From: an uncultured Bacillota bacterium
GTDB taxonomy: Bacteria > Bacillota > Clostridia > Oscillospirales > Oscillospiraceae
DNA length: 64,000 nt
Reading direction: 5' to 3'
Assembly: GCA_947573385.1 (NCBI GenBank)
Contig: CANPFP010000001.1
Span: forward strand, 1-64,000
In this document: positions 8,008-17,483 of the stretch, piece after piece
Layout of the letters: each line of letters starts with the position of its first letter
Numbering within the stretch: the first letter of the stretch is position 1
Made by a program: the position numbers and the translations under genes
Notes under the pieces: generated by a model
The model's database searches: none
What the model was told of the DNA's origin: nothing
What the model saw: only the letters and a program-made list of their open reading frames with translations

Positions 8008-8940
8008 TTATTCCATGCCCATGTGCTTCATCACCAGGTCGTTGACGCCGTCCTCGCCCAGGTCGGCCAGCACACCGTTGATGGCCGCCAGCAGCTCGTC
8101 CTGGCCCTTGGTGACGCAGATGGCGTACTGCTCCTCGGTGGGGAAGGGGGCCGCAGCGCCGTCGACCCCCGCGGGGTAATACAGAGCGGCGCACTCATAG
8201 CCCTGGTTCTTCTCCACAATGTAGGAGGCGGGCAGGTAATCCACTACCACCACATCCACCTGGCCCGCGCCCACGGCGTCCGCCGCCAGCTGGGCGCTGT
8301 CGTACCGGGTCTCCTCGGCGCCGGAGCTCAGGAGCATACCGTCCCGGCCCAGATCGTAGTCATCGCCGTCAGCGGCGTTGATCTCCATATCCACGTAGAT
8401 ATCGCCAGTGGTGTCGGCCTGGACGCCGATCTTCTTGCCGGCCAGGGAGCTCCAGAGGATGTAGCTCACATCGCCGTCAGTGCCGTCGGGGGTCATGGTG
8501 CCGGCGGGGTAGATTACATACTGCACAGAGGTGAAATAGGGGTCGGAAAAGTCCACCAGCTCCTTCCGGCTGTCGGTGATGGTGATGCCCGCCGCGCCCA
8601 CGTCTGCCAGCTTGCCGGCGGAAACGGTGTCGATGATGGTGCCGAATTCCACGTTGGTGTAGACCACATTGCGGCCCAGCTTCTCACCCACCATGTTCAT
8701 CACATCTACGTCTACACCCACAATGTCGGTGCCGTCGTAGTACTCAAAGGGGGCAAAATAGGCGTTGGTGTACACCGAGATGTCGGTGCCGCCGGAGGGC
8801 TGGGCGGAACTGCCGCTGTTGCTGACAGAGCCGCCGGCCTGGCTGCCCTTGTTGGAGCTGGCAGAACCGCCATTGCCGCCGCAGGCGGCAATGGACAGGG
8901 TCATGGCCGCGGCCATGGCAAAAGCAAGAATCTTCTTCAT
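8008..8940 (-). CDS. Polar amino-acid ABC transporter, substrate-binding lipoprotein
   Basis: This 310-residue protein has a lipoprotein signal (MKKILAFAMAAAMTLSIAACGG, lipobox AAC) and a Ser/Gly linker. The SBP_bac_3 fold follows: a first lobe with FAPFEYYDGTDIVGVDVDVMNMVGEKLG near residue 60 and the motif ADVGAAGITITDSRKELVDFSDPYF near 115. About 30 extra residues near 165-205 (EINAADGDDYDLGRDGMLLSSGAEE) enlarge the second lobe compared with short family members. It presents an amino acid to the permease. AAAGGAG precedes the ATG and a consensus promoter lies upstream. Confidence 0.93.
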   Translation of the reverse strand: MKKILAFAMAAAMTLSIAACGGNGGSASSNKGSQAGGSVSNSGSSAQPSGGTDISVYTNAYFAPFEYYDGTDIVGVDVDVMNMVGEKLGRNVVYTNVEFGTIIDTVSAGKLADVGAAGITITDSRKELVDFSDPYFTSVQYVIYPAGTMTPDGTDGDVSYILWSSLAGKKIGVQADTTGDIYVDMEINAADGDDYDLGRDGMLLSSGAEETRYDSAQLAADAVGAGQVDVVVVDYLPASYIVEKNQGYECAALYYPAGVDGAAAPFPTEEQYAICVTKGQDELLAAINGVLADLGEDGVNDLVMKHMGME

Positions 8941-8998
8941 GTTTAAAACTCCTTTTCAAATGCTGGATGATCGGTCCGAAATGCCGGACACTGTGGGA

Positions 8999-9027
8999 AT
9001 TATACTCCGATAAATATTCACAGTCAA
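8999..9027 (-). promoter_or_regulatory. Sigma-A promoter for the amino-acid ABC operon
   Basis: On the minus strand, TTGACT (9027-9022) and TATAAT (9004-8999) are separated by exactly 17 nt, about 60 nt upstream of the binding-protein ATG. A short hairpin GTCCG/CGGAC follows in the leader. Confidence 0.88.
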
Positions 9028-9254
9028 TAGATTAATATTCAAAAATATCCCCATGTCTCCCCTCATTTTGTGCAAAAAAACACAAGTACCCGGGATCATT
9101 GAATGCAGGCGGGCAAAAGTATTCATCAGGCAGGAATTATTATTCACGCCGGAATTAAAAAATAATTTTGGAGACGGGAACGATTGGAGAAATTTTACGT
9201 CTATCAAGAGAGGATGGGCAAAAATTAAAATTTTTTTAAAATAAAACAATTTAC
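9028..9254. other. AT-rich intergenic gap, no gene seen
   Basis: Between the two divergent promoters lies AT-rich DNA without a credible ORF: the 63-codon plus-strand frame at 9053-9244 lacks a ribosome site and resembles no family. Nothing beyond runs of A and T is recognisable, so it may be an upstream promoter or regulator region. Confidence 0.5.
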
Positions 9255-9282
9255 TTGCTTTTTTGAAAAAAATTGCTATTCT
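9255..9282 (+). promoter_or_regulatory. Candidate sigma-A promoter for the LTA-synthase-like gene
   Basis: TTGCTT (9255-9260) and TATTCT (9277-9282) are 16 nt apart and lie about 40 nt before the ATG at 9323. Both boxes deviate from consensus. Confidence 0.5.
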
Positions 9283-9322
9283 AGTCTTTGATTGCGGTGG
9301 GACCGCATAGGAGGAGCAAAAC

Positions 9323-11146
9323 ATGAGAGCACTGCTGTATGATGACACCTTCCCCCGGCTGGTGAAGGACTGGCGGAACAATCCGGGCAAGTGGGCGTCT
9401 CGGCTGGTTTTCCTGCTGGGACCCTGGGCCTGCCTGTGGATGGTGGAGATTTTAAATGAAAACGATGTGTTTGAGGACTTGGCCGCCTGGCAGGTGCTGA
9501 TGAACATGGTGTTTTACTACATCATCTTCATCGCCCTGCGGCTGCTTCTGGGCCGAAACCGGCGGGCGGCCGCTCTGGGAACGGTTTTATGCTTTTTGTT
9601 CGGGCTGGTAAATCACTATGTCCTGCGCTTTCGGGGCCGCATTCTCTTTCCTGCTGACATCACCGGCTGGCGCACCGCAGCCAACGTTGCCGGTGGCTTT
9701 AACTACTCCATAGATATCTACATCACTCAGGCCTCCATCCTGCTGGTAGCCTATCTGTTTCTGGTTCTTTTTTGTGTTCCCCAAAGAAAGCGGGTCAAAA
9801 TTCCCGCGCTGGGCTGTATCGCCCTGTGGGGGGGTATGGTCTGCTATTGCTACGCCTTCTTTTTCACCGGGATGCTCCCCGCCCTGGATATTTACACCCA
9901 GCAGTGGGTGACCCAGCGCAACGGATTCCTTTTAAATTTTTCTATTGCCCTGCGCTACTCCTCGGTAGACAAGCCGGAAGACTACTCCAAGGACACTGTG
10001 CTCCGTTTGATGGAGGAGTACCCCGGTGTGCCGGCTGATTCAGGCAGGAAACCGGTTAATATCGTGGTGGTGATGAACGAGTCCTTCGGCGACCTGACGA
10101 TTTTTGACGGCCTGAACCCCTCGGAGGATCCCACCCCCTTCCTCCACTCCCTGAAGGAGAACACGGTTTCAGGCTGGATGTACTCCTCCGTTACAGGAGG
10201 GGGAACTGCCACCGTCGAGTTTGAATACCTCACCGGCTTTACCAGCCTGTTCCAACCTCCCCATACCGTGGCCTACCAGCTCTATGTGGAAAAGGGCATG
10301 CCCTCCCTGGCCGCCCTGGCGGGCAGCCAGGGCTACGCCACCACCGCCTTCCATCCCTACAAGTCCTCGGGCTGGAACCGGGTACTGGCCTACAACTATC
10401 TGGACTTCGACCGGCAGTTGTATGAGGAGGACGTCCCCAGCCCCTACATCATCCGCAGCTATATCTCTGACAAATCGGACTACGAGATGATCTACAGGTC
10501 CACGGAGACGGAGGAGCGCAGCTTTTTCTTCAATGTCACCATGCAGAACCACAGCGGATACGCACAAGGCTGGAACAACCTGCCCCGGCACATTGAGCTG
10601 CCCTCCAGGCTGAAGGCGGCGGATCGGACAGCGGAGCAGTTCCTGGACCTGATGAAGGAGAGCGATCTGGCTCTGGAGGAGCTGATTACCTACTACAGTC
10701 AGTGCGAAGAGCCCACCCTGGTAGTTTTCTTCGGCGACCACCAGCCCCCGCTGACCAACGCCTTCTATGAGGAGCTGTACGGCAAAAAGCTGTCTGAACG
10801 GACCACCGGGGAAGTACTCCAACAGTACGCCGTCCCCTTCTTCATCTGGGCCAATTACGACATTGAGGAGCGGCAGGATATGGTTGTCAGTCCCAACTAT
10901 CTGGGGGCCATCACGGCCGACCTGGCCGGCCTGCCCCTGACGGGGTATATGAATTTCCTGCTCCAGATGTATCAGGAGCTGCCAGCCATCACCCCGGTGG
11001 GCTTCATCACCGCCGATGGCCAGTGCCTGAAGAAAAACGAGCTCAGTCAGGAGCAGAAGGACTGGCTTTGGAAATATGAGGTCCTCAACTACTGCGGCAT
11101 GGTGGACCTCTTCGACGAGGCCCGGCCCATGTTCTGTATGGACTAA
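9323..11146 (+). CDS. LTA synthase family protein (membrane sulfatase-fold phosphotransferase)
   Basis: This 607-residue protein has about five N-terminal membrane segments (28-48, 60-78, 84-102, 135-153, 160-183) followed by an extracellular alkaline-phosphatase/sulfatase-fold domain from about 243. Metal and nucleophile motifs are visible: MNESFGD (251-257), GGGTATVEFEYLTGF with likely catalytic Thr295, and FGDHQPP near residue 474. The family transfers glycerol-phosphate or similar groups onto lipid-linked cell-surface polymers. It is monocistronic, between its own promoter and a terminator. The acceptor is unknown; it could be a teichoic acid synthase or a phosphoglycerol transferase. Confidence 0.9.
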   Translation: MRALLYDDTFPRLVKDWRNNPGKWASRLVFLLGPWACLWMVEILNENDVFEDLAAWQVLMNMVFYYIIFIALRLLLGRNRRAAALGTVLCFLFGLVNHYVLRFRGRILFPADITGWRTAANVAGGFNYSIDIYITQASILLVAYLFLVLFCVPQRKRVKIPALGCIALWGGMVCYCYAFFFTGMLPALDIYTQQWVTQRNGFLLNFSIALRYSSVDKPEDYSKDTVLRLMEEYPGVPADSGRKPVNIVVVMNESFGDLTIFDGLNPSEDPTPFLHSLKENTVSGWMYSSVTGGGTATVEFEYLTGFTSLFQPPHTVAYQLYVEKGMPSLAALAGSQGYATTAFHPYKSSGWNRVLAYNYLDFDRQLYEEDVPSPYIIRSYISDKSDYEMIYRSTETEERSFFFNVTMQNHSGYAQGWNNLPRHIELPSRLKAADRTAEQFLDLMKESDLALEELITYYSQCEEPTLVVFFGDHQPPLTNAFYEELYGKKLSERTTGEVLQQYAVPFFIWANYDIEERQDMVVSPNYLGAITADLAGLPLTGYMNFLLQMYQELPAITPVGFITADGQCLKKNELSQEQKDWLWKYEVLNYCGMVDLFDEARPMFCMD

Positions 11147-11166
11147 CCCCCGCCCTTCGGCAGATC

Positions 11167-11196
11167 AAAGCGGCTCCCCGAACAGGGAGCCGCTTT
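11167..11196. terminator. Bidirectional terminator
   Basis: AAAGCGGCTCCC (11167-11178) pairs with GGGAGCCGCTTT (11185-11196), with T5 following on the plus strand. It separates the convergent LTA-synthase-like and CAP-domain genes. Confidence 0.88.
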
Positions 11197-11200
11197 TTCG

Positions 11201-12775
11201 TTACTCTGTATAGGGCTTGCCGCTCTCAATAAAGACACCGCTGGCGCTGCTGTAGCCCACATGAAAGCCCAGGGCTTTGCCCAGGTCCCGGAGCTTGAAG
11301 TAGTTGTAGTCGCCGCCGTTGGCATCCGTAAGGGTGATGACGGTCATATTCACCGGCGTACCGTTCACCTTTACCGCCTGGGCGCCGCCCTTGTAGCTTT
11401 GGCTGCCTGAGAACGGAGTGGTCATCTCAGTGCCGCCCGCTTTGTAGGGCTGACCGGTGGTAACGCTGATGGTACCGTCATAGCCCACGGCAAACCGTGC
11501 CTGGGTATCGTTGAGAATGTAGGCCATGTCCCGCAGCTTGATGTAGTTGGTCAGGTTGCCGTTGGCGTCCTTTAGGGCATACATCTGGAACTGCACCGGC
11601 CTGCCGTCCACTGTCACCGTCTGGTTGCTGGCATAGGCGGTACCGCGGACGGGAATGTTGTCCACTGTGATTGTGGGCGTGGTGGGGGTTGTCGGGGTAG
11701 TGGGCGCAACTCCCTTGGTGGCAAAGAAGTCCACCTGATAGGTCAGGCTGGCAGAATGACCGCTCTTTGCGCTCAGGCCGTCGATTGTGACGGTGTAGAC
11801 CCCCTCATACTTGTCAATGCCGTCGGGGCGGAAGATAATACAGTTCCCAATTCCATAGCCGGCGTTATCAATATTGAAATATAGCCCTGCGCTACTGGCT
11901 GTATAACTGTTCCGTCCGGAGAAACTCCAGGATTTTCCATCCGACTCACGGGTTAAGGTAACGTTCACCGAAGAAGCACTGGGCGTCTGGTAGAGAGAGG
12001 GATTCAGGGACACACTCCAGGCGGTATTTTTCTCAAAGCCGCTCAGGTCGTTTGGAAAATTTCCAGAAGCGGGCCAGGCAATATAGCTGTAATCCGAAGT
12101 CTTGCCGCTTCTGTCAAAGACCTTCTCCGCTGTAAATCTTCCATAGCCGTTTCCATTTGCCACATATCCAAAGCCCACTTTGCTCAGCGCGGGATTCAGC
12201 TGCCAGCGGCGGTGGCCCAGGCGGTCAATATTCCCTCCATCGCTGTCGTCCATAAAGCCGTCCGGTGTACTCAGCAGCGCCAGCCCTCCATAGAGGTTGC
12301 TGCTGGAGGTAGCGCTATAGGCTTTTTGATAGAACCCATCCTCCATATCGGCAGGCTTGGACGGGGTGTGGTTCAGCGTTCCCAGCTTACCCAGAATCAC
12401 CGCACCGTACTGGGCCTCTTCACACAGGCCCGGGTCCGCCGTAACGGCCGGCAGACCGGCGATCCGCCGCAGCGCGCTCAGCCGGGCCGCCGCCGCGTCC
12501 AGCACCTCCTGCTTCACCTTGCCCGCAGCATAGGGCGCCGTACATGAGGGCAGAGAAACAAATACGTCGTCCGGCATGGTAATAGGCGCGGCGCTCAGCA
12601 AATCAACAATCTCCTGCTTCGACAGCTTGGGGAGGGACGCGCTGCCGCTCTCCACATTCGTGCCGGGCTGATATACCGCCTGCTCCGCGTACGCTAAAAG
12701 GGTTGTCATTACCAAACACATTGCCAGAACCAGCAGCAGGGACAACGATTTGCCTGCCCGTTTTCTTAACCTCAT
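11201..12775 (-). CDS. Secreted CAP/SCP-domain protein with two stalk (copper amine oxidase N-like) domains
   Basis: The 524-residue precursor starts with a basic signal peptide ending near AYA. Residues about 85-220 form a CAP-like domain (LSALRRIAGLPAV, AVILGKLGTLNHTPSKP, IDRLGHRRWQLNPALSKVGFG). A middle beta-rich region and a PTTPTTPTTPT linker follow. Two C-terminal repeats of about 70 residues have the pattern VDGRPVQFQMYALKDANGN..YIKLRDMAYIL and VNGTPVNMTVITLTDANGG..FKLRDLGKAL, typical of the stalk domain of clostridial surface proteins. Its role outside the cell is unknown. It lies 28 nt after the Sel1 gene, probably as the operon's last gene. Confidence 0.85.
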   Translation of the reverse strand: MRLRKRAGKSLSLLLVLAMCLVMTTLLAYAEQAVYQPGTNVESGSASLPKLSKQEIVDLLSAAPITMPDDVFVSLPSCTAPYAAGKVKQEVLDAAAARLSALRRIAGLPAVTADPGLCEEAQYGAVILGKLGTLNHTPSKPADMEDGFYQKAYSATSSSNLYGGLALLSTPDGFMDDSDGGNIDRLGHRRWQLNPALSKVGFGYVANGNGYGRFTAEKVFDRSGKTSDYSYIAWPASGNFPNDLSGFEKNTAWSVSLNPSLYQTPSASSVNVTLTRESDGKSWSFSGRNSYTASSAGLYFNIDNAGYGIGNCIIFRPDGIDKYEGVYTVTIDGLSAKSGHSASLTYQVDFFATKGVAPTTPTTPTTPTITVDNIPVRGTAYASNQTVTVDGRPVQFQMYALKDANGNLTNYIKLRDMAYILNDTQARFAVGYDGTISVTTGQPYKAGGTEMTTPFSGSQSYKGGAQAVKVNGTPVNMTVITLTDANGGDYNYFKLRDLGKALGFHVGYSSASGVFIESGKPYTE

Positions 12776-12803
12776 AAAAGCGCACTCCTTTTTATTCTAT
12801 ATT

Positions 12804-15800
12804 CTACTTTTTAAAAAAGCCGAACAGGCCGCCCCTTTTGGGTTTCTCCTTGGGGGGCTGGGGAACGGGCGGCGCTGTGGGCGCCGGACCGGCGGGCGGC
12901 ACATAGGTGTAGGCCCCGGAGTGCTGGCCGTTCAGCCGGGCAATGGCCTCCTGGGCGCTCTTGTAGCCCTTGTCGGCGGCCTTCTGATAGTACTCCATCG
13001 CCTTTTCCATATCCGCCTGAACGCCGTGTCCCTCCTCATAGCACTCGCCCAGCAGGAACAGCGCCCGGGGCTGACCCCGGCCGGCGGCTTTCTGGAACCA
13101 CTTCACCGCTTCATCGTCGTTTTCTGCCACGCCGATGCCCTGGTAGTAGCAGTAGCCCAGGTTGCACATGGCGGTGACATATCCGCTTTCAGCGGCCAGG
13201 CGGTAATACTCGGTGGCCTTAAGCTTGTCCTCCATCACGCCCCGGCCCATCTCGTAGCACAGGCCCAGCATACACTGTGCCCGGGCGAAATCCTCCTCCG
13301 CGGCCTTGGAGAACCAGTAGAAGGCCTGATCGTAGTTCCTCTCGGTGCCGATGCCCTCATAATAGCAGAAGCCCAGGTTGCACTGCGCGCGGGGCAGGCC
13401 CCGCTCCGCCGCCTGGCGGTACAGCTCCACCGCCTTGGCCTTGTCCTCCGGTATGCCGGCGCCCAGCTCATAGCACAGGCCCAGGGAGCAGGTGCCGGCG
13501 GCGCTGCCCCTGTCGTGCGCACGCTGGTAGAGCTCCACAGCCTTCTTTATGTCCTCCGCTACGCCGTAGCCGTTTTCATAGCACTCGCCCAGCAGCTGAA
13601 GAGCTCGGGGGTAGTCTTGGCCGGCGGCTTTCTCAAACCAGTGGAAAGCTTGGTCGTTGTCCTCCTCCACGCCAATGCCCTGGTAGTAGCAGAAGCCCAG
13701 ATTGCACTGAGCACGGGCGTGACCCCGCTCTGCCGCCTGGCGGTACAGCTCTACCGCCCTGGCCTTGTCCTCCGGCACGCCGGTGCCCAGCTCGTAGCAC
13801 AGGCCCAAGGCGCACATAGCGGGGGGATAGCCCTCCTCCACCGCCTTCTGATACCACTCTACCGCCTTGTGTATGTCCTCCTCCACGCCATAGCCGTTTT
13901 CGTAGCACTCGGCCAGCAGGCTCATCGCCCGGGGAAATTCCTGCTGCGCGGCCTCTTGGAACCAGCGGAAGGCCTCGTTATCATTCTCCTCTACGCCCAG
14001 CCCCCGGTAGTAGCAGTAGCCCAGGTTGCACTGGGCACGGGGATAGCCCCGCTCCGCCGCCTGGCGGTACAGCTCCACCGCTCTGGCCTTATCCATTTCC
14101 ACCCCGTCGCCGTACTCATAGCACACACCCAGGGCGCAGGTGGCGGGGACATATCCCATCTCATGGGCCCTCTGGTACAACTGGGCCGCCCTAGTCTCGT
14201 CCTTTTCTACACCGTAGCCGTTTTCATAGCACTCGCCCAACAGCTGGATGGCTCGGGGGTAGTCCTGCTCGGCGGCCTTGGCAAACCACTTTACCGCCTC
14301 CTCGTTGTCCTCCTCCACACCGATGCCCTGGTAGTAGAAGTAACCCAGATTACACTGGGCACGAGGGTAGCCCCGCTCCGCGGCCTTCAGGTAGAGCTCC
14401 CGGGCCTTGGCCTTGTCCTCCTCCACGCCCTGGCCCAGCTCGTAGCACAGGCCCAGGGAGCACATGGCGGGGACGCTGCCCTTGTCGCTGGCCTGCTGGT
14501 AGAGCTGGAAGGCCCGGTTGATGTCCTGCTCCACACCGTAGCCCCGGTCGTAGCACTCCCCCAGCAGCTGTATCGCCCGGGAATAGCCATCCTCGGCGGC
14601 CCTGGCAAACCACTTGGCCGCCTCCTCGTTGTTCTCCTCCACGCCGATGCCTACATAGTAGCAGTAGCCCAGATTGCACTGGGCACGGGCGTCTCCCTTC
14701 TCAGCGGCCTGGCGGTACAGCTCCACCGCTTTGGCCTTGTCCTCCTCCACGCCGGTGCCCAGCTCGTAGCACAGGCCCAGCGCGCATATAGCGGGGGGGT
14801 AGCCCACGTCGGCGGACCTGGTATACAGCTCCACCGCCCGGTCAATGTCTTTGTCCACGCCGTAGCCATTCTCATAGCACTCGGCCAGCAGCTGCATGGC
14901 CCGGGGGTAGTCCTCAGCCGCCGCCTTTTCAAACCACTTGACCGCCTCTGTCTCGTCCTCCTCCACACCGATGCCGGTATAGTAGCAGAAGCCCAGGTTG
15001 CACTGGGCCCGGGGCATCCCCCGCTCGGCGGCCTTGCGGTACAGCTCTACCGCCTTGTCCAGGTCCTTCTCCACCCCCTGGCCCAGCTCGTAACACAGGC
15101 CCAGCGAGCAGTAGGCGGAGGTATATTCCTTGTCTGCCGCCCCCTGGTAGAGCTTCACCGCCCGGTCGTAGTTCTGTTCCACGCCGTAGCCCCGGTCGTA
15201 GCACTCCCCCAGCAGGAACATGGCCCGGGGGTACTCCCGCTCGGCGGCCTTTTCAAACCACTCCACCGCCTGCTTCACGTCCTCCTCGGTGCCGATGCCT
15301 ATGTAGTAGCAGAAGCCCAGGTTGCACATGGCCGGAGGGAAACCCTGGTCGGCGGCCTCCCGGTACAGCTCTACCGCACGGGCCTTGTCCTCCTCCACGC
15401 CGGTGCCCGACTCGTAGCACAGGCCCAGGGTGCAGGCTCCGTCGGGGTAGCCCTGGTCGTAGGCGGCCCGGTAGAGCTCCAGGGCCTTGTCCACGTCTTT
15501 CTCCACGCCGTAGCCGTTTTCGAAGCACTCCCCCATCAGCACCTGAGCCCGGGGGTAGCCCTGCTGGGCGGCCTTGGCGAAGAGCTCCGCCGCCGCGTCG
15601 TTGTTCTCCTCGAAATAAATGCCCTGATAATAGAAGTAACCCAGGTTGCACTGGGCGGGGGCGTAGTCCTGGTCGGCCCCCTCCTGGTAGAGCTCAGCGG
15701 CCCGGCCCTTGTCCATCTCTACACCGTGGCCCAGCTCGTAGCACAGGCCCAGCTCGGTGATAGCGGGGGGATAGCCCTCGTCCGCCGCGGCGGTAAACAG

Positions 15801-16142
15801 CTCCGCCGCCCGGACCAGATCCTTCTCCGTCCCCACGGCCCGGCTGTAGCACAGGCCCAGGTAATACTGGGCGGCGATACTGTCTCCCTCGGCGGCCCGG
15901 GTAAACCACTCCAGGGCCTTCTCTCCGTCCTTGGGGGCGCCGTCGTCGCCGTAGAAGTAGCTGCGGCCCAAGCGGTACTGCGCGTCCAGATCGCCGTCCT
16001 CAGCGGCCGCCTGAAGGGCCTTCAGGTCTTCCTGCTTCTTCTCCGCCATGTCGTTCAGGCTGCTCATCACCTTGGGGTCAATATATATCATCATGGAATC
16101 CTGGTCAAAAAACTCCGGATTTTTGCTCTGCTCACCGGCCAT
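12804..16142 (-). CDS. Giant Sel1-repeat protein
   Basis: The 1112-residue protein is almost entirely Sel1/TPR-like 36-residue repeats (about 28, residues 40-1065) after a short N-terminal segment. Repeats fall into three alternating types: AQCNLGYCYYQGIGVEEDN, LLGECYENGYGVEKD and CALGLCYELGTGVEEDK. Three repeats form a 108-residue super-unit used about nine times. The end is proline-rich, then basic and aromatic (RGGLFGFFKK), and might touch the membrane. No signal peptide or enzymatic domain is seen. Sel1 arrays are protein-binding solenoids; partners are unknown. It starts 24 nt after rpoD with AAAGGAAG as ribosome site. Confidence 0.92.
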   Translation of the reverse strand: MAGEQSKNPEFFDQDSMMIYIDPKVMSSLNDMAEKKQEDLKALQAAAEDGDLDAQYRLGRSYFYGDDGAPKDGEKALEWFTRAAEGDSIAAQYYLGLCYSRAVGTEKDLVRAAELFTAAADEGYPPAITELGLCYELGHGVEMDKGRAAELYQEGADQDYAPAQCNLGYFYYQGIYFEENNDAAAELFAKAAQQGYPRAQVLMGECFENGYGVEKDVDKALELYRAAYDQGYPDGACTLGLCYESGTGVEEDKARAVELYREAADQGFPPAMCNLGFCYYIGIGTEEDVKQAVEWFEKAAEREYPRAMFLLGECYDRGYGVEQNYDRAVKLYQGAADKEYTSAYCSLGLCYELGQGVEKDLDKAVELYRKAAERGMPRAQCNLGFCYYTGIGVEEDETEAVKWFEKAAAEDYPRAMQLLAECYENGYGVDKDIDRAVELYTRSADVGYPPAICALGLCYELGTGVEEDKAKAVELYRQAAEKGDARAQCNLGYCYYVGIGVEENNEEAAKWFARAAEDGYSRAIQLLGECYDRGYGVEQDINRAFQLYQQASDKGSVPAMCSLGLCYELGQGVEEDKAKARELYLKAAERGYPRAQCNLGYFYYQGIGVEEDNEEAVKWFAKAAEQDYPRAIQLLGECYENGYGVEKDETRAAQLYQRAHEMGYVPATCALGVCYEYGDGVEMDKARAVELYRQAAERGYPRAQCNLGYCYYRGLGVEENDNEAFRWFQEAAQQEFPRAMSLLAECYENGYGVEEDIHKAVEWYQKAVEEGYPPAMCALGLCYELGTGVPEDKARAVELYRQAAERGHARAQCNLGFCYYQGIGVEEDNDQAFHWFEKAAGQDYPRALQLLGECYENGYGVAEDIKKAVELYQRAHDRGSAAGTCSLGLCYELGAGIPEDKAKAVELYRQAAERGLPRAQCNLGFCYYEGIGTERNYDQAFYWFSKAAEEDFARAQCMLGLCYEMGRGVMEDKLKATEYYRLAAESGYVTAMCNLGYCYYQGIGVAENDDEAVKWFQKAAGRGQPRALFLLGECYEEGHGVQADMEKAMEYYQKAADKGYKSAQEAIARLNGQHSGAYTYVPPAGPAPTAPPVPQPPKEKPKRGGLFGFFKK

Positions 16143-16166
16143 TACAACTCGCTTCCTTTCTTTATA

Positions 16167-17483
16167 TCAGTTCAAAAAGTCCTTCAGCTTCTTGCTCCGG
16201 GAGGGATGGCGCAGCTTGCGCAGGGCCTTGGCCTCGATCTGGCGGATGCGCTCCCTGGTCACGTTGAACTCCTTGCCCACCTCCTCCAGAGTGCGGGTGC
16301 GTCCGTCCTCGATGCCGAAGCGGAGCTTGAGCACCTTCTCCTCCCGGGGGGTGAGGGTGGACAGCACCTCCACCAGCTGCTCCTTCAGCAGGGTGAAGGA
16401 GGCGGCCTCGGCGGGCTCGGAGGCGTCCTCGTCAGGGATGAAGTCCCCCAGGTGGGAGTCCTCCTCCTCGCCGATGGGGGTCTCCAGGGAGACGGGCTCC
16501 TGGGCGATTTTCAGAATCTCCCGCACCCGCTCGGCGGGCATGTTCATCTCCTCGGCGATCTCCTCGGCGGTGGGGTCGTGGCCCAGCTCCTGAAGCAGCT
16601 GGCGGGAAACCCGGATCACCTTGTTGATGGTCTCCACCATGTGGACGGGGATGCGGATGGTGCGGGCCTGGTCGGCAATGGCCCGGGTGATGGCCTGGCG
16701 AATCCACCAGGTGGCGTAGGTGGAGAATTTGAAGCCCTTCACATAGTCGAACTTCTCCACTGCCTTGATAAGGCCCAGGTTGCCCTCCTGAATCAGGTCC
16801 AGGAACTGCATCCCCCGGCCCACATACCGCTTGGCGATGGACACCACCAGGCGCAGATTGGCTTCGGCCAGCCGCTGACGGGCCTTTTCACCCTTTTTGA
16901 TGGTCTTCTCCAGCTCACGGCGCAGCTCCTCGGGAATCTCCTCCCCCGATGCTTTCAGCTCCTCCATCTGGGCCTGGGCTTCGTTGCCGGCAGTCATGGC
17001 CTGGGCCAGCTCTACCTCCTCCTCGGAGGTGAGCAGATTCACCTTGCCGATCTCCTTCAGATACATGCGTACCGGGTCGTCGGTGCCAAAGTTGTCGATG
17101 AGAGAATTGGGATCGACAATCTCCTCCTCGGCAATCTCCTCCATCTCCTCCACCGGGGGCTCCGCCGTGTCGGTCAGTTCGGGCATATAGTCCTCTCCCA
17201 CGGTGTCGATGCCCAGGTTTTCCAGGGTGTCGTAAATTTTATCCATCTGATCGGTGCCCAGCTCCATGTCCTCCAACACATCCAGCAGCTCAGAGGAGGA
17301 GAGCTTACCCTTTTTCTTTCCCCGCTCGATGAGCTCGGCCAGCTTTTCGGCCCCGGGGATACCCTCTACCACCTTCATGATCTCGATTTTGCCCGTCTCC
17401 ATCCGGGCCTGGATGTCGCCTGGGTTCTCCTTTTTCTCCAGAATCATCTCACCGGTGGTGATGTCTTTCTTTTTGCTGCTCAT
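16167..17483 (-). CDS. rpoD: RNA polymerase primary sigma factor (sigma A / RpoD)
   Basis: The 438-residue protein has a region 1.1-like N-terminus, region 1.2 ([13 protein letters not shown]), region 2 ([49 protein letters not shown]), region 3 ([16 protein letters not shown]) and the region 4.2 helix-turn-helix ([20 protein letters not shown]). An acidic stretch ([13 protein letters not shown]) lies before region 1.2. It directs polymerase to TTGACA/TATAAT promoters of the kind seen across this window. Its start overlaps the dnaG stop by 4 nt, the classic dnaG-rpoD pair. TGGAGGAGA precedes the ATG. Confidence 0.97.
   Translation of the reverse strand: MSSKKKDITTGEMILEKKENPGDIQARMETGKIEIMKVVEGIPGAEKLAELIERGKKKGKLSSSELLDVLEDMELGTDQMDKIYDTLENLGIDTVGEDYMPELTDTAEPPVEEMEEIAEEEIVDPNSLIDNFGTDDPVRMYLKEIGKVNLLTSEEEVELAQAMTAGNEAQAQMEELKASGEEIPEELRRELEKTIKKGEKARQRLAEANLRLVVSIAKRYVGRGMQFLDLIQEGNLGLIKAVEKFDYVKGFKFSTYATWWIRQAITRAIADQARTIRIPVHMVETINKVIRVSRQLLQELGHDPTAEEIAEEMNMPAERVREILKIAQEPVSLETPIGEEEDSHLGDFIPDEDASEPAEAASFTLLKEQLVEVLSTLTPREEKVLKLRFGIEDGRTRTLEEVGKEFNVTRERIRQIEAKALRKLRHPSRSKKLKDFLN

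Noticed and set aside
9053..9244. 63-codon plus-strand ORF upstream of the LTA-synthase-like gene
   Set aside because: AT-rich promoter DNA, no ribosome site, codon use unlike the neighbours.
12804..16142. Regular 324-nt repeats as a possible CRISPR or satellite array
   Set aside because: The repeats are in frame, divergent at third positions and encode Sel1 motifs; there are no unique spacers of CRISPR size.
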